A DNA stretch of 64,000 nt from Ampelomyces quisqualis (GCA_018398575.1 JAGTXZ010000002.1:2420501-2484500); one strand, 5' to 3'. Shown: positions 24,936-37,499, numbered from the stretch's first letter. Made by a program: numbers and translations. The notes: generated from the sequence alone by a model not told the origin.

Positions 24936-25189
24936 TATCTACTGCAATAGGCACCTAGAGTAACTAATTAGTACTACAATAATACTAGTATAGGTTTAAG
25001 GCTAAGTTTAGATTTTGTTTTATATTAAATGCTATAAGTAGCTACTAGAGTATTAGCATGCGTAAGTGTATTGTCTTTACTATATTAGGCAGTAGATTGC
25101 TTATTATAAATACATCTAGTTTCTATAGTTATTATACTACTATAATATTAAGCCTACATTATCTAGTTTATAGATAGGTTAAGGTCTAA

Positions 25190-27560
25190 CGCCTAACTAG
25201 TAACATAGTTATGCCTAGACTATTGCAGAACGTATTAAGGTTTACAAACATAAGGTATTATTTCTGTATTTAATACTATAACAACTTGCTATATAGGCTA
25301 CTAGAGCCTTTTACTGCTATATGCAACTAAATAATATAACTAATATTCTCTTAACAACGCAAGAACACTTAGACAGCAATAAAACTAAATACACTAGCTA
25401 TAACTACGCGCATAATAGGCATCTGCAATAGAAAACTCTTAAGGCAGCTCTAAATAACTAGTATATAGAGTTGCAGGCAGCCTGCGTTAATATTACTAAT
25501 AACATAATTTGCAAAACTATATATTAACTTTAGCAACAGCTGCCTAAATATAATAGCTACAAATTACTAGAGTTTAATAATAGATAGCTTACTATATATA
25601 AACAATAACATAGCGTATAGTTATATAAACAGTTTGCAAAAACAGTAAGCAACTATAGCAGTATAACAGTTAAGGACACTAAGCTTATAATAGAAGAGAT
25701 TTGCAATATAGTAAGTAGATACGCGCCTAAGGATTTATATAACATAGATAAGGCTAGTATACACTAGAAACACTTGCCTTAATACACGTTAGTAGACAAT
25801 CTAGGAGCTAGACTTAGACTAGACAAAGAGTATATAACTAGTGTGCTGTGTATAAACGCAAATAGCTTAGACTAAGTGCTTCTATAGTTTATAGAATTCT
25901 TAAACTATATAACTTGTATAGATAGTAAGAAGAACTTAAATATCTATAGTCTTAGTTATGTCTATTAGAACAATAATTTTACCTAGATAGACACTAATAT
26001 TATACTAGAATAGCTGAAATAGTTTAATAACTACATAAACAGACAAGTATTATTACTAATTAACAGGTTTTTGCTTTATAAACACGTAGTAGCTAAGCTT
26101 TAGATAAGCTGCTAATTGCTGCAGAACGTTTAGTATGTATAGTGTTAATATACTATAGGCTTATTATAGTAATAGAGGTTATAATGCTTACTAATATAAC
26201 AGAGTTATATTTCTGCTTGCAGGTAGTATAATATTATACTAACTAATAGACTAAGGCATTACCTACGCATAGAAGGCTAAAGTCTACGCCTATTTTCTAT
26301 ACTTTGTAGTAAAGAGAAGTATAATAAGCAAACATCCTACTAAGATAATAGATATTATCTACGCTATTTGCTAGAGATGTTGCGCGTAGTATAATAAGAT
26401 AAGAGCTAAGACTATATGTAGTAGCTAGCAGATCTTAATATATCTAAATATATACTACAGCCTATAGCTATATATAGCTAACTTTTAAGAAACTTACTAT
26501 AAGCTTAATAATTTAGTTAACTAGCTTAAAGACATGCGCGTTGTTAATAGTATAGACGTTAGAAGCTTTATTAAGTTACTTAAAGAGCGCAATCTTAACT
26601 ACAAAGATCTAGCCTACCTTTTAGACTATATTATTGCAATATACAGCCTAAATAAGATAGAGAAAAACTGTAAAGTACTGTTGCTTCCTAGACTATTATA
26701 CTGCAAAGTAACAGACATAATAGATTAACTGTAGGTATACGTAGGTTAGTAAGAGTTTACTACAAATAATAGGTAATATATTAATAAGCTAGGAGCACTG
26801 TAACAAGTAACTATAAAATAGATGGCTACAGAGCTATAAGACAGACGCTAAAAAGATATATATAACTAGGTAGTAAGACTACGCTAATGTAAACACAAGA
26901 ATACTATATACCTAAAATAACATAACGCTAGGCTATTTATAAGCGTAAAAACTAAGAGTAATGTTATAGTGTAGTTATAGTTAAAAAAGCGTAATAATAC
27001 TATACTTAACTAGAACAAGAATAGCTATTGCACAAATTATCTTATAGAGCCTGTAATCTCTAGTATTTTGGCTAGCGCATTAACTAAAATAACTAGACAA
27101 TATTAGCCTAGTAAATACTAAAATTAAAGAATAATTACCTAGCACTAACTATATTTAGCTAAAGACTAGATTAATAATTTAAAGTAGTAGTACACAATCT
27201 ATGCAACTAAAAGAGCAGGGTTGTTAAGAAATTATATATATATAGTAACATCTAAGCAGAACAGCAGCGTAGAAAGTTAAGCACTCTAGCATACTAGTAC
27301 TAAGCAGAGACACTACACTGTAAGATATGTTAACAAGAGACAAGGCTATTATACAAGAATATAAGATAATAGACAATAATAGTATTCTTTATAAGATACT
27401 ACGTACTATACAATTTGTAATATTAGTTGCTAATGCTAAGAGAAAACACTTAAATAAAGAAATACTACTATATTAACAGCAAACTTAGCGTTAAAAAGAG
27501 AAAACTAATCTCTTTATAAATAAATCTATAGAACGTAGAGCAGAATTATTTAGTTAAAAA
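25190..27560 (+). pseudogene. Fot1/pogo-like DDE transposase remnant (N2)
   Basis: With TAG taken as Gln or Trp, the plus strand gives a CENP-B/HTH-like region (about 25420-25700, including L-P-K-Y-N-S-Y-K-L-L-E-F). A DDE core follows: N-I-D-K-A-S-I-H-x-K-H-L-P with the first Asp near 25746; V-L-C-I-N-A-N-S-L-D-Q-V; L-L-L-I-N-R-F-L-L-Y-K-H near 26050, where the second Asp is Asn (AAC, as GAC decay gives); and L-Y-x-L-I-D-x-G-I near 26240 with the third Asp. The open stretch 26534-26728 (N-S-I-D-V-R-S-F-I-K) fits the C-terminal tail of Fot1-type proteins and is sense, not shadow. A charged tail follows to about 27560. These proteins cut and paste at TA sites. Confidence 0.8.
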
Positions 27561-27880
27561 CACAAATATTTTAAACTAATATTAAAATATATAACAGAAG
27601 CAGGCTACTGTACACTTTCTTGCTAGCTGCAAGCTGCGTACACTATAGAGATTTGTTAACTACTATCTACGCTAATAGTATACAGTCTAGAGCGTTAGAT
27701 ATACTAATAGATAATATAGAATTATAATAGAACAACATAGTGTAAAGAAATAGAAGGCAACAGACAGCTTTCTTTGCTAATAAGACTGCAGACACATAAA
27801 AAACTTATCTATAATTCTACGTAAACTACTAGACGCTAGTATATAACTTAAATATTTTAACGCAGTCTTATTGTGTAACC

Positions 27881-28215
27881 TATCTACTATAATAGTACTA
27901 GTAGGTTTAGCTAAGTTTACTTGCTAGACTAAAGAGAGTGCTACTAACATAATATACAAGAAGTAAGTTACTTACATTATAATGTAAAAATATAGAAGGT
28001 AAGAATTTTACTTAGTACTATATAGTGTCTTATAGTACTATATAGTAGACTTATCTACTATAATAGTACTAGTAGGTTTAGCTACGTTTACTTGCTAGAC
28101 TAAAGAGAGTGCTACTACTATAATATACAGGAGGTAAGTTACTTACACTATAATACAAAAAACTAGAAAGTAAGAATTTTGCTTAGTGCTATATAGTGCT
28201 ATATAGTACTGTACA
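27881..28215. repeat. 171-bp direct duplication in N2
   Basis: The phrase tatctactataatagtacta recurs at 27881 and 28052. Each copy includes aggtttagctaagtttacttgctagac and a gcactatatag-rich end. N1 has a single copy (13240-13367), so this is a copy-number difference between the two N elements. Confidence 0.8.
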
Positions 28216-28219
28216 GTGC

Positions 28220-28690
28220 TGCACTAAGAATAACACGCAGTAAGAGGCGCTCCTCTAGAATATACCTTTACTTACCTTAAAGATATAACATAACGCGTTA
28301 GTGCTAGGTAAAAGGCTATATAATACTAGGATAAAACTCTACTTACTTTTACCTGCACCTATAATTTAACTTACTACTACAACTATATAATACTGCGTTA
28401 CTACTACAAACGCACTATAACTATATAATAATAATAATAGTACTGCAACGCAAATACACGTAATTTTCTATATTACGTTTACTATACTACGCTGTACATT
28501 ATAACACTATTATAAGTAAGCATATAATATAAGCACACCTATACACGCTAACTAAGCTATAGCTATTCTACTATTCTTGCACCTGCCTATACTGTTCTTA
28601 ACTGTTACGCGTAATATATTGTATAATGCGCGCGTTATAAGATTGCAACAACAAGTATAAGTAGTAGCTACCTTAATTAAATAAATAGTA
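28220..28690. other. N2 stretch without a recognised gene
   Basis: Lies between the 171-bp duplication and X4. It includes a taataataataatag microsatellite near 28422. No readable frame or domain was seen. Confidence 0.4.
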
Positions 28691-31600
28691 TATAAGTAAT
28701 GTAAAGACAATAACTACTAACAATATATTATAGGCAATTATAAAAATAGGCTATAATATTAATATAGTAGACTAGCGCATATAGGTTAAAGAGATAACAA
28801 ATTTTATCTAGTATAAGAACACATATAATAAGATTAAACAGGTACACTTATAAGCTACCTACTTAAAGATAATGCGTAGCCTAATAACAGATAAATAGCT
28901 TAAGTATACTATATGCCCTAGACTAACTAATAGTAGTATACTAAAGGAATTCTATAAGGCAACAGCTAGCGCTGTATAGAAAAAGATAATCTTAGAAATT
29001 TAAGACTATAGTAACAAAGTTAAAGCTAAACACACAGAAAGATAGCTAACGCTTGTAAACTTAGAACTAGAACGCACGTAGTTAGTATTAGTAGTCTTAA
29101 GTTCTTCTACTACTTTAGTAACTTAGCTAATAGGCCTTACTATAATAACAACTAAACTGTTACTTAATAATGTTAATATCTATATTATAGACAGCATATA
29201 TTATTAAACTGCCTAGACCTTCTTGCTTTTAAGGCTAATAACAGCTGCACGTTAATAGTAGCTTAAAGACAGTAACTTTAAAATAAAGCTATAATATCTT
29301 AAATACAGTACACTTGTTAAATACCTATTGCAACTAAAATTTATAGACTAGTATATAGTTAGAACTTTAAAGATATTTAACGCGTTAGCGCTGCGCTTAA
29401 TTACTAATAATAATAATCTAGCTATAACTATTAACTTATACGTTAAGATAAGAAGCCTTAAGGGCGTTACAATTAAATACTAGACTCTAGTATAAGACAA
29501 AGTTAAGCCTAGTAGTAATACAACCCAAAACAGTATATAAATAACAATAGCTAACTATATAATATAGTGCACTTTACTTTAGGTAGTAATAGTAATATTA
29601 TAAACCTAGTAGGTACTACTAGAGATAAGAGGCAAAAGCGCCTCTACTTAGAGCTTAACAATAACACTAAAGATAATAACTATAAATAATAAAAGATAAT
29701 AAGAGCGCTAGCAGACTTAGCCTATAAACTATTAATAGAACCTAAAGCAAATAGTAGCAAACGCTTTAATAGATAAAGTAAGGGCAAGAAGAAGAAGAAT
29801 AACAGCCTAGATATACACATTAAGACCTTAACTACTAAAATTAAGCGCCTAGAAGAGCAGAACAACAGCACTACAAAAAAAGTAGAGAGAAGCAGAGACA
29901 AAGATGCTGCGCAAACATAAAATAATGTAACATTTACGCTAATTACTATACTTAAACAGAAATGCAAGAGTGCTATAAGAAAATAATAGAGGTTGCTAGA
30001 GGAAAATACCTACTCTAGTAGCAAAGAAGAATAAGAAGAGTATAATAAAGGTAACAAAGATAAGAATAAAGAGCTCTAGTTAGTAAAACAACTTGCGTTA
30101 GAAGAAAGGCTACAGCTCTAAGCCCTACTAAACGCAAGGTAAGTGTACTATAGAGAGCCTATAACTATAATCTACGTAACTAATACGTAAGACAGAATAG
30201 TAGATAAACTGCAAGCTTAAATTAGAGTAGTAATAGAACACTGCTAAGAGGACAAATAGCAGAAAGCAGCTAACTTCTTTAGATCTCTACTAGAAGACTT
30301 TAAGGATAACGCGCCTATAATACTACATTTATTATAGAGACTAACAGTTCTATTTACAGTATACTAACTAACAGAGGCTTACATACTTTACAAAAAAGAG
30401 CTATCTTTAGACAATAGCAGCATATTTAGAAACATAATAGGTATAGAAAAAATAAGATTAGCTGTACTTATAATAATTATAAAGTATGCGCACTTTAAGA
30501 ACTAGACTAAAGTGTAAGAAGACTAATTAAAGAATAAAACTAGTTAATATAGAGCTAAAGACAACAGTTAAGAACAGTGCCTTATAATAGACTAACAGAC
30601 ATTCTTATATATATACACAAAAAACCTTTTAATACTAGAAGAGCTATAGTTAGCAGCATCTATAGTAAGTAGATAGAGCTGCGCACTAGCTGCATAAAAG
30701 GCTAAAATTATTACTATAGGCCTCTGCAAATCTAAATAGTGCGACCTAAAAGACTTTCTTACGCTCTGTATCTACTTTATAAACAACACCCCTCTATAGA
30801 GTATAGGCGCACTAATAGTAGACAAAGAAATAGAGATAAGAATTAATCTGTAAGTTAAATAGTACCTTGCAGCGTTTAACTAAAACGTCCTACTACGCAA
30901 ATTTATAAAGAATAGTAAAAAGTATATAAAGATAGTTCTGTAGTACATCTAAGAACGCTATATACTAAAAGTCTACCTAAATGTAACTGCGCACTATCTA
31001 GTACTATCTACTAGCTAATTTATAATTGTATATAGCTACATAACATTAGTAAAACGCGTACTTAACAAATACTAAACTATAAGACTTATAACTACACGCA
31101 AAATATTATTAAGAGGTAGCAAAGTAAGTGCAAAAGACGCCTTTAATATTCTTAGCTACGTAGTAATCTAGGGACGTATTATCTTTAATAAGTTCTATAA
31201 CTGCAAATCTAAGAATACTATTATAGGTAACTTGTATAAGACTATTTAAATTAAGAACTATAGGGTTAGTAGAAGGCCTAGGCCCTCTTAAGTACACTAA
31301 TAGAAAAGAGTCTCTATAAGATACTTATTTTTATCTCCCTAGCGCTTAGCAAACTGCAAGACAATAAGAACTTTTTAAACTAGCACTATTTTATAGGCAA
31401 AAAGGATAATATAGACAGTTCTAAACTGTTTACTGCTGCTAACTTTGTGTACGCAAGTATTAAGAAAGTTGTAGATATAAGAAAGATAAGAAAAATAGCA
31501 GGCCTAGTTATAGCAAAGAGCTAAGACACCTACTTATTTAAGGCACAAGAAAGAGTTAAAAATATACTTAATTCTCTAGAGTACATAGCGCTTATAGCGT

Positions 31601-32640
31601 TAGAAGAGAAGATTGCAGTAAGGTTTATGCTGCGTTAAACTCTAGTTACGCAAGACCTATAAGGCTAGAAAATTTTAGGCATTAAGGGCAACTTCTTAAC
31701 GTTCTACTAGCTATGCTAAATAGACAACTTCTAATTAACTATAGCTAACGCAATAATAAGATGCAAAAGAGTCTTACTATAAGAAGGGCTAAGCAGCGCA
31801 AAAGCTAAGAGCACATACATATTTAACTGCGCTAAGTTATAGAGTATTGTAATATTTCTAATACTAGCCTAGCTTAAGGCTGCGCTGTTTAAAAGCAAAG
31901 GAAGCAAGAAAACTAAGCAGTTTACATTAACGCATATCTAACAGCACTTCTAGTAGCTAGATAAAGAAATATTTGCTAATAACCTTAACTTGCTACTTAT
32001 ATATAGTATAAAGTACAAGGTAATTAAGCTAAAAGCTAAGAAGACTTATGTTAAAACTAGACCTAATCCTAATTAGAGAAGCCTAGCAGATAATTAAACA
32101 GTACTGTGCAACGTTTAGGCTAAAATCTTTGTTAGCTTATACAAACTATGTGTGCAACTAGTGCTCTAGTTAGAGCTGCAAAAAAATTTAGCAAAGATAT
32201 AGTTCTTCTACTAAGGAGAGAAATGCTAAAGTCTAAAATAGACGCTATGTTAGCAAAATAGAAGAACTTAAACTTAACATTTATTTTAGTAGTGTTAATA
32301 GCGTTTGCAGAAGCTATTACACTAATTAAGGCAAATAAAGTTATAATTGCAAAGCCTTAAGACAAACAGGGCACCTAAGACTAATTTATGTTTAGAGTAT
32401 ATTAACTAGGCTAGCTAGCAAACGTGTATAAGGGCATTATTCTATACAACTTAGAAAGCAATCTAAAAACAAAAGTTCTAAAGAAGTAGAACGTAAAGAT
32501 ATTGTTGCGTAGTAGTCTGTAAAGTGTAACAACAGAAGGAGAAGAAATTAAGTAGAATTGTAACAAAGAAATTTCTGTAAAGCTTAAGAGGCTAGTGTAA
32601 ATTAAGTAAATTAAGTAGTAGAACTGCAGAGTACAGTATA
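28690..32640 (+). pseudogene. Cargo gene X4 of N, large degraded ORF(s), function unknown
   Basis: With TAG ignored, long plus-strand stretches are coding-like. An N-terminal part (about 28690-29580) reads H-L-Q-A-T-Y-L-K-I-M-R-S-L near 28850. A Lys/Glu-rich probable coiled coil (about 29735-30110) includes T-K-I-K-R-L-E-E-Q-N-N-S. Then comes a mixed region with Y-A-H-F-K-N near 30485 and C-K-S-K-x-C-D-L-K-D-F near 30725, and finally a basic region near 32460-32640. Frame changes make it unclear whether this is one protein of over 1000 residues or two. It lies on the same strand as the Fot1/pogo-like gene. The minus-strand open stretches at 29722-29967 and 31109-31297 are shadows. I do not recognise a family; a helicase or accessory transposition protein cannot be excluded. 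Confidence 0.45.
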
Positions 32641-33095
32641 CTACTGTGCAAAGCTGTAGAATAAAAAACGCTTAAGTAGATACGTAGCCTAGTTCTAGAA
32701 GTATAAGAATGTAAAAAGTATTGCAAAAGAAGTATATATATAGACGTAACGCAAAATTAATTTAAAGCGTAAGGATAGTGTAGATTTGTAGCAAAACCTA
32801 AACTAAGTAATAGCGCTATTAAAGAGATTGCCTTAGACTTAAACTATAGTTAGGCATAGTTAAAAATAGGCTGCTAACTAGTAACACAGTTATGTAGACA
32901 GTGCAAAGCTATGTTAAATATAAGAACTATAAACTATTTTGCAAAAGAGTTCTATAAGCTAGGTAGCTAATAATAGTATACTAGGTATTACTGTTATTGC
33001 TTAGCACAGCAGAGCACAGTTAAGAACTGTCTGGTAGCTAGTAGTATAGTTGTGTCGATAGTGTTACTAATGTTGCAGATATTGCTAACGTTATG

Positions 33096-33108
33096 TTTTC
33101 CTAACAAA
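33096..33108 (-). repeat. N2 right TIR (E1) with AA duplication
   Basis: Ends gttttcctaaca at 33106 and is followed by AA. The final base of the tip is A rather than G, a transition from the CGTTAGG end. The adjoining ~75 bp match the left end of N1 in reverse and keep several CCA/TGG/TCG/CGA sites lost in N1. Confidence 0.8.
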
Positions 33109-33570
33109 GCCTAATAAGGTTATAGCAGAGTAGAAGGTTGCTGTTAAGAACGCAGCGTTTTAGTTAGCTACTATAGTGCAAGTAAGCACTATACAGGTAA
33201 CTAACTTAAATAACGCTAACTTGTTAGTTAGCGCTTATTACTAGAGGAAGGAGCTAGCTAGAGAGGTTAGAGAGATAGCTAAAGAGGTTAGGGCGCTTAG
33301 AAAGAGCACAGCTAGGTTAACTAGTGTAGTTACCTAGCTAGTAGATATTATAATAGTATTAAGAGCCAAATAGTTAGTAGAGTAAGAGAAGGCGCAAAAG
33401 GCAGCGCAAGAGGCTAGTACTTGCAGCAAGCAGGGCTAGAATAGAAGATAACTAGGTAGTGCGTTAGTGTCTATACCTAGGAATTTAGACAGTTAAGAAC
33501 GTCCTACTAGTAACAGCAATAGTCTGCTATTAGATCTAATAGAAGAGTAAGACTTCTATTGTTTATAGCT
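33107..33570 (+). pseudogene. Antisense accessory ORF of S, C-terminal part (charged helix)
   Basis: Continues the frame of 14080-14368 in phase (GAC-AAG-CCT-AAT across the healed junction). It reads through A-R-E-V-R-E-I-A-K-E-V-R-A-L-R-K near 33254-33301, V-V-T-x-L-V-D-I-I-I-V-L, and E-K-A-Q-K-A-A-Q-E-A. This is a long Ala/Glu/Arg/Lys helix that looks like a coiled coil. It ends in a Ser/Asn-rich tail with L-L-L-D-L-I-E-E near 33530. The visible stops are TAG, expected from CAG or TGG. It lies beyond the chromodomain end of pol on the opposite strand. I do not recognise a named family. Confidence 0.6.
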
Positions 33571-33639
33571 GTTACACACTAGTATAGTAGTTGTAATATT
33601 AAGTTTAATTTCTCTAACATAGTTATCTTAAGGTAATAT

Positions 33640-36600
33640 AAGATCTTTAACTCTTTTTTTTTATGCTGTAATCTACTTAGCTAACGCTTATAGAAGTTCT
33701 AGCTGTTTTAGATAGCGTTTATAGAACACTTGCAATATATATAGAGCGCCTATAAAGTTTAAAGTATTGTACTAGGTAGAGTTAAGATTATAGCCTACCT
33801 ATTTTACACAATACTTTAGGATAGAGCAGTACAGCTTGCTAGCTAGGATCTCTTTAACTTTCTATTCTTTAACGCCTTAAATTAGGATGCTAGATAGGTT
33901 TAGGCTTAGCTAACTAGGCAAGAGGTTGTTAGAGTCCTTGTAGAGGACGTCTAGAGCAAACACGTTATAGATCTTAGAACCTTTAAGTAGCTTTAGTTAG
34001 AATAAATAGCTAACTTGTTCTAGAACTTTAAAAAAGCTTTTCTACAATTTAGCAAGTTTGCAACTTAGGTAAGTAACAGATAGGTTTTAGGTTAAGAGGT
34101 AAACTTTGTTACCTACTGCCTAATTAACAGGTTAACAATATTTGTCTACTTTAGTAGCTATCTGTTACTACGCCTTCTCTATATTGTCTTTAGATATATG
34201 CTAGGCTTTATGCATACAAGTAGCTAAGCTTAAAGCATCCTTAACGTTTACATCTTTATGTTTTAAAGGAGATAATACCTAATCCTAGCTCTGTTGTAGT
34301 TTAGATCTAAACAGAAGCTAGTATAGCGCTATACTAATTGCAGAGTGCAGCAGCGTAGCTTAGGCTTAATTAATTATTAGTAAGAGGTTACTCTAGTTGT
34401 CCTAGTAATAGAATATAAAGGACCTTAATTATTAATTAATATACTTGTTTATAATCTTAGTTTGTCTATTAGTTTATTATAGTAGGCTATAGAAAGCTTA
34501 AGTTACACGCCTAGGATCTTGCAGAACTTAGACTAGAATTAGAACATAAACTAGAGTTTGTAGTTAGACACTATACTTTTAAGCGTATAGCTAAATTAGT
34601 ATACCTATTAGATAAACAAGTAAGCTATTTCTTAAGCGTTAATTGTTTTGTAGCAAGAAATAGAAATAGCTTACTTAAATAGACAATTAATAACAACTAT
34701 AATTTAATTATAGCTATAACAATCTATTAGGAATGTTTTGAAATCTATACACAAATGCTGCATAGGCCTATTAGGAATTAGTAACAGATAGAGGAAACCT
34801 TAGGATTAGAGCTGTCTTAAATAGGATTTTTAACAGGATACGCAGTTTTAGATATAGTGTTTACATATAGCCTCTATACCTTTCTAGTAATATTACTAAG
34901 CTAGAAGCTAATATATCTTTATAGCGCTTAGGTAGGTAGTAGATACCTAGTTGTAAGCCTCTCTAATTAGTTAGGTACACAAGAAAGAATCTCTAGGTAT
35001 ACAAAGGCGTAAGTAATAAAGTAGTAGTTCTTCTTAGATATAATATAGCTGTAGCAGTGTAAGGCGTTCTTTCTTAAAGGAGGAGTAATTTTCTGCTAGT
35101 AGAGCTTTAATTAGTTCTAAAGAGTTAATATCTAAGGGGGCACTAATAGAGTAAACTAAAATAGCTAATATATTAATCTTTAGCTAGTTACAGATATAGT
35201 TTTAAGCTAGTTTAGAGTTAACCTAGGGGTTTAGGCGTTTAGGTCCTAGAAGTACATAGGATCTGTTGTCTTGTTAGGCAGCCTTAACCTTACTAACGTT
35301 CTGTTTTCTTTAGCTTAGGATATTAGCTTACTTGTTAAGCTTGCTAGGCGTATACTTAATATAGAAATTAAAAGAGGCAATAATCTCTGCCTATTGTGCT
35401 TAACGTGCATTAAGAACCTTAGTAGTTATAAAGTATTCTTAGAAGCAGTAATCTAAATACACCTAAATTTAGCTCTGTATAGAGGTAAGTTTAGCTCTCT
35501 ACTTCTTAAACGCTTTTAGTATAGCAAAAAGTTCTTTGTTGTGTATTTCTTAATTAAGCTTAGCCTTAGATAGAGCGTAACTATAGAACGCTATAGAGTA
35601 CTACTTGTTATTAGAGTACTTCTAAGAGAGTACTCTTGCTATTACTCTATTAGACGCGTTAGTTTCTAACTTTGTATTATACTTAGAGTAGAAATGTAAT
35701 AGCGTAGGAATTGCTAGGAGTAAGGCTTTAATCTAATTAAAAGCTTATTAGTAGTCTATAGTCTATTTAAAAGGAGTAGCAGGACTCTAAAGCTTTATAA
35801 TAAGTTTAGCTACACAGAAGAAATCCTTAATAAATTGTTAATAGAAACTAGCAAACCTAAGAAATAACTTAACGCTAGTAACTGTAGTAGGTTTAGCCTA
35901 GTTTTAGAGTGCTTCTACCTTGTTAGGGTAAACTTTAGTGCCCTAGTTTGTTAAAACGTAACCTAGATACTTTGTATAGGTTATATAAAATTTACTCTTC
36001 TAAATGTCTACTTAGAGTCCTGCAGTACGTAGGCGCTCTAGAACCTTTTAGACGTGTTCCTAATATAAGTTTATATTCTTAGAGTAGATTAGGATATAAT
36101 TAAGATACGTAATGCAGAAATTGTTAAGATAATTAATTAGTATATTATTTATGTAGCGCTAATACGTAGCTAGTCTATTACACAAGCTAAAAGAAAGCAC
36201 CTTATACTTGTAAGTACTGTAACAGGTCTAGAAAGTAGTATACTCTTTAGAATCAGGATCTATACAAATTTTATTAAAAGCGGCCCTAATGTTAAACTTA
36301 GTAAAGATCTTAGCTTTAGAGGGACGTAATAGCAGCTTATTAATGCAAGGAATTAGATAGACGTCCTTGCGCGTAAGAGCATTAATCTTACAGTAGTCTA
36401 CACAGATGCGTATATCTCTATTTAGTTTGCGTACACAAAGGATAGGTAAAGTAAAAGAACTTTAGCTAGCCTTAATAAAACTCTTCTAAAGGTGTTTCTA
36501 GACGTAGGCCTTAGTAGCTTTAAGCTCCTCCTAATTCTGCTTGTATAGAAGACTAAACGCATTTAGTAATAGTTTTTTAAGGACAATCTTGTAATTGTAC

Positions 36601-37450
36601 AAATAATAAGAAGGTAATTAATTAGCTGCTAACTTACTAAATACATCCTAATACTAAGAGTAGCAGGCAGGCAATTACTTATCTAATTAGCATTAATTAT
36701 CTGCGTTATCCTTAGAGGCAAGAATTCTGTTAATCTTATAGAAGCTAGTTGTAAAGAACTTGTTTTAGGGCTTCTTTATAATAAAGTAGAATGCATTAGT
36801 AGAAATAAGAGTAATATGGGTAGTTAGAAGAGGTTTAGACTCTAAGCGGAGTTGCTTAGTTAGGGTATAAGAAATCTCTAAGAATTTTTAGGCTAATAGG
36901 AGCTTTAAGCATCCCTTAATACAATAAATAGAAGAAGAAGAACAATAGTAAGGACTGTTTTAGATATAATAGTCTTCTTTCTTCTATAGAGCGTTGCGTT
37001 GTTGCACATTAAGATAGATAGTAGCTGGCACTATAGCTTAATGTAGAACAGTAGAAATAGAAAGTAAAAGATTATATAAACAGAGGTACTTAGATAGCTA
37101 AATAAACTGTAACCTATCTGTGTCTAATTAAATCTTAAATTGTCTTAACTATTAGAGGCTAAGTATACAATTCTAAGACCTAAGATTAAGAATAAGGAAT
37201 AGACAGTTCAAAATCTTTTAGCTATTAATATTTAAGTGTAGTTAAATATATTAAGTAACTGCAGAAGTAATCTAATTCTTAAAGCTACGCACCTAAACCT
37301 AAAAGGAGAGCTTCTAGATAAGTTAATGTAAAGCTTTAAAAACAGATAAAGTAATTTGTAAATTCAAAAATAAAAAACCTTAAGTACTAATGTTAACAAG
37401 AGTATTAAGGCGTAAGCTAATGCCTTAGTTGTAAAAAAGCGCAGGTATAA
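33640..37450 (-). pseudogene. S pol polyprotein remnant (RT, RNase H, integrase, chromodomain)
   Basis: The minus-strand RT is clear: L-N-R-D-I-R-I-C-V-D-Y-C-K-I-N-A-L-T at about 36430-36370, A-K-I-F-T-K-F-N-I-R-A-A-F-N-K-I near 36300, and Y-L-N-Y-I-L-I-Y-S near 36100, where YLDDI is expected and both Asp are lost. The integrase (about 34990-34150) reads A-L-C-N-x-Y-S-A-I and L-G-I-I-S-F-K, the usual C-terminal core. The chromodomain (about 33870-33700) reads K-Y-C-V-K-x-V-G-Y-N-L-N, then Y-N-T-L-N-F-I-G-A-L. Chromodomains steer integration to marked chromatin. Stops are almost all TAG or TAA. Confidence 0.85.
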
Positions 37451-37499
37451 GGAAATAGAGACTGCAAAACAAATAAGAAAGGTTAAGGTAAGATAGATT

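Larger units (their letters stand above)
14369..33106 (-). mobile_element. Giant DNA transposon N, copy N2 (complete, inverted relative to N1)
   Basis: An 18738-bp element that runs from E2 at 14369 to E1 at 33106, inside S. It is a full-length second copy of N1 in the opposite orientation. Its contents, left to right, are: a subterminal 9-bp repeat zone; X3 (minus); an 89-bp array; X2 (minus); a Plavaka-like transposase (minus); 134, 147 and 101-bp arrays; a Fot1/pogo-like transposase (plus); a duplicated 171-bp unit; and X4 (plus). It must be younger than S, and S younger than N1. All its frames are broken, so it is dead now. Confidence 0.88.

Noticed and set aside
31109..31297. Open minus-strand stretch of 62 codons
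   Set aside because: Antisense to X4. The mirrored N1 stretch gives no matching open frame, so there is no support for a gene.
14369..33106. Helitron
   Set aside because: Helitrons lack terminal inverted repeats and target duplications. Both are present here, and no Rep/helicase motif was seen.
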